NCBI GenBank assembly: GCA_002168195.1 | Contig: NHBP01000027.1 | Coordinates: forward strand, 1,347 to 8,604 | Length of the DNA: 7,258 bases | Direction: 5' to 3' | From: Planctomycetaceae bacterium TMED10 | GTDB taxonomy: Bacteria; Planctomycetota; Planctomycetia; Pirellulales; UBA7805 | Part shown: positions 5,678-7,258 of the stretch, in pieces | Layout of the letters: each line of letters begins with the position of its first letter | How positions within the stretch are numbered: position 1 is the stretch's first letter | Notes under the pieces: model-generated | What the model was told of the DNA's origin: nothing | Seen by the model: the letters and a program-made list of their open reading frames with translations, nothing else | The model's database searches: none | Translations under genes and position numbers: made by a program

Positions 5678-7258
5678 TTATTGCGAGCTATTCCCGGCAA
5701 GCTGTCGCGTTACGGTTCGCTGTAACGACACGTCCCCAAGACGACGTGCCAGGGTGACTGCAATTTCTGCCAATTGCACCGCTTGAAGATCTTCTCCATA
5801 GGTGCTTGCATTGCTTTGCGCGGAGAGAGCAAGTAGGCAGAGCTTAAGCGTGTCAGGGCGATTAAGCTCAGATCCGGTAAAAAGATTATTTACGACGATG
5901 GTGACGTCTTTTGTGAAATTACCCTTAAAATTTTCGGCGATCCTGTCGTATGATCTAGTCGTCGCCGTAACATCCCCTCTTGCCGATGCTCTGAAGGCCA
6001 CTTCAGTGAGAGCAACATATAACTGCGCTCCGGCAAGCTTATTTGAAGCGATTATTATGTTATTTAAATCCTGCTCGAGCATCACTGCCATTTTATCTCG
6101 CGCTTTATCTATTTCGTCCTGACTCGGGACTTCATTCGGAATGTTGGGTAAAGGCCGATCGCTTGTTTTCGTGTCGGCGCTCGCCCCGGGCGAGAAACCG
6201 GAACCATTACGCGGTATGACACTCATGGAAGGGCTACCTACCTCTAGATGTTCCTCTTCCCCGTCATCCCACGTGCGATGAATCCCGGTAATATTACCGT
6301 TGGAGTACTTCAGCGTATCTAGAAACGGTCCGGATGTCGAAAGGCGGGGATCCACGTATCTGCCTGTTCCATAAGCAATTGAAATCAGGTCACCACTGTC
6401 AGCGTAGTTTCGCTGTTCGTTGTCCAAAGTCATCCACGTAATGAACGAGGGGGCTGAAATGTGATGTGCTGACTCTGCGAATACTCCGATATCGACTCGA
6501 TTCGACCACATGTCGTTGATCCATGGCGACTCGGTTCGTCCGGGATATTCGATTGTGATTTCAACCTCAGACTCATCTGTATTAAGTGGAGTAATTTTTA
6601 CTTTATCCCCTGGCCCCCTCAAAACGATCCAGTGAAATTTGATGGCCCCCCCTGAAGGATTGATGGTTTCCGTTGCCGACACCTTCATCGTTCTCGTCGA
6701 TGGAAAACCTCTCCAGATGCGTGAAATAACCTCTGGAGAATTAAAATGTTTTTCTCGAAGTCTCGCGGGCCCGATAAAATCACGTCCCGCGAGCATTTGA
6801 TCTTCAGAGAGTACCCTGAGCTGAACAGAGGGTGGAATTGTATTGAGTCGCATTTGTTTCGCAGTCCGCATCATCTTCAGCGGGTCAAGATTTCTTCGAT
6901 TAAAGACTGCCGGATGCGCTAGTCCGGATAAATATTCGTCCGCGTTGTGAATGTTCAACTGAGACCGTCGGAGGATCATCTGCACGGTCGACATTAAAAG
7001 ACCGTCCGCTTCTAGTTTCTTGCGAACGTCGAGGGGAAATGATCCGATGGTCCAGGCAATGGCCCGAATGAAAGGCTGGTCGGTACCCGAAGAACCCTGC
7101 GAAATAATGAGGTAAGGCGTGTTGGTCGGATACATATCCCCCCTGCCCTTCCCCTGTTTTTTTGTTTGCCCTCTACCAAGTCGTTGATTCCCAGAAATAT
7201 GATCCATGTGGCTTGGATAAATATAGATGTTATTTGCCTTGAACTGTCGCCTCAGGGC
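5678..7258 (-). CDS. Conserved protein of planctomycete type, C-terminal 526 residues (5' end outside window)
   Basis: The frame is open from the stop (5678-5680) to the last base of the window. The first in-window ATG (7205-7207) has no Shine-Dalgarno, and the 17 codons before it read on sensibly (NNIYIYPSH), so the gene most likely starts outside. The first part contains YPTNTPYLIISQGSSGTDQPF-like sequence (43-63; tip SGTDQPF), then GLAHP (112-116). A beta-rich stretch follows: FHWIVLRG (208-215), alternating V/I strands to about 238, SNRVDIGVF (252-260) and LDNE (278-281), which reads like an Ig/PKD-type fold. A Gly/Ser/Pro and acidic linker (about 335-377) leads to an alpha-helical tail (382-526) with YVALTEVAF-type heptads, resembling TPR-like C-terminal domains I recall from planctomycete proteins. 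The enzymatic role is unknown. With the N-terminus missing, export cannot be judged. It converges on the M48 gene and is not part of that operon. Confidence 0.8.
   Translation of the reverse strand, partial: ALRRQFKANNIYIYPSHMDHISGNQRLGRGQTKKQGKGRGDMYPTNTPYLIISQGSSGTDQPFIRAIAWTIGSFPLDVRKKLEADGLLMSTVQMILRRSQLNIHNADEYLSGLAHPAVFNRRNLDPLKMMRTAKQMRLNTIPPSVQLRVLSEDQMLAGRDFIGPARLREKHFNSPEVISRIWRGFPSTRTMKVSATETINPSGGAIKFHWIVLRGPGDKVKITPLNTDESEVEITIEYPGRTESPWINDMWSNRVDIGVFAESAHHISAPSFITWMTLDNEQRNYADSGDLISIAYGTGRYVDPRLSTSGPFLDTLKYSNGNITGIHRTWDDGEEEHLEVGSPSMSVIPRNGSGFSPGASADTKTSDRPLPNIPNEVPSQDEIDKARDKMAVMLEQDLNNIIIASNKLAGAQLYVALTEVAFRASARGDVTATTRSYDRIAENFKGNFTKDVTIVVNNLFTGSELNRPDTLKLCLLALSAQSNASTYGEDLQAVQLAEIAVTLARRLGDVSLQRTVTRQLAGNSSQ
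5703..5730. repeat. Inverted repeat CGTTAC-N8-GTAACG near the 3' end of the right-hand gene
   Basis: Perfect 6-nt arms at 5708-5713 and 5722-5727 enclose an 8-nt loop. With a 2-nt bulge, TGT (5703-5705) can also pair with ACA (5728-5730). It lies inside coding sequence, 22 nt before the stop on the minus strand. It could slow exonuclease decay or help end rightward M48 transcripts, but no T run follows, so it may be incidental. Confidence 0.25.

Noticed and set aside
5484..5786. Plus-strand open frame spanning the convergent junction
   Set aside because: It overlaps the conserved end of the M48 extension and the antisense 3' end of the right-hand gene. Its Arg/Ser-rich translation looks like an out-of-frame shadow.
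1..7258. Defence island, mobile element, prophage or CRISPR locus
   Set aside because: No nuclease, integrase, transposase, reverse transcriptase, direct-repeat array or tRNA gene is visible. The caspase-like clan of the C25 peptidase alone does not make a defence system, since this protein is exported and carries a sorting signal.

Overview
The window most resembles a chromosomal segment of a planctomycete (Planctomycetota), at moderate confidence. Four things point this way: a C25 (gingipain-type) protease ending in a PEP-CTERM sorting signal, a small secreted EF-hand protein, a LemA/M48 pair, and above all a C-terminal gene whose two domains match, from memory, a protein type I associate with planctomycetes. 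Base composition looks close to half GC by eye. I see no tRNA, rRNA, CRISPR array, insertion sequence or phage gene. Coding density is high, and the longest stretch without a gene is the 284-bp divergent region at 2672-2955.

Left half (1-2671, minus strand). Three genes run leftward: a secreted C25-type cysteine peptidase with a PEP-CTERM tail (1280-2671), then after 32 nt a classical short-chain dehydrogenase (453-1247), then after 56 nt a small exported EF-hand protein with a CCx4CxxC cluster (1-396, cut by the window edge). The spacing would allow one transcript, but the three products have no obvious shared function.

Centre (2672-5613). The divergent region holds a 7-bp-arm inverted repeat and a plausible sigma70-type promoter facing rightward. 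They lead into lemA (2956-3549) with a strong Shine-Dalgarno, and 24 nt later into a membrane-embedded M48 metallopeptidase (3574-5613) with a long C-terminal helical extension. LemA plus M48 is a recurrent bacterial gene pair, presumably for envelope protein turnover or signalling.

Right end (5678-7258, minus strand). A convergent gene continues past the window edge. Its frame is open to the last base, and the first in-window ATG (7205-7207) has no ribosome binding site, so the fragment is best read as the C-terminal 526 residues of a larger protein: a conserved domain including a beta-rich Ig/PKD-like stretch, a polar linker, and an alpha-helical TPR-like tail.

Nothing here is a clear new defence or mobile system. 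The points most worth a second look are the anchored C25 protease, the Cys-cluster/EF-hand protein, the architecture of the right-hand gene, and the dyad in the divergent promoter region.
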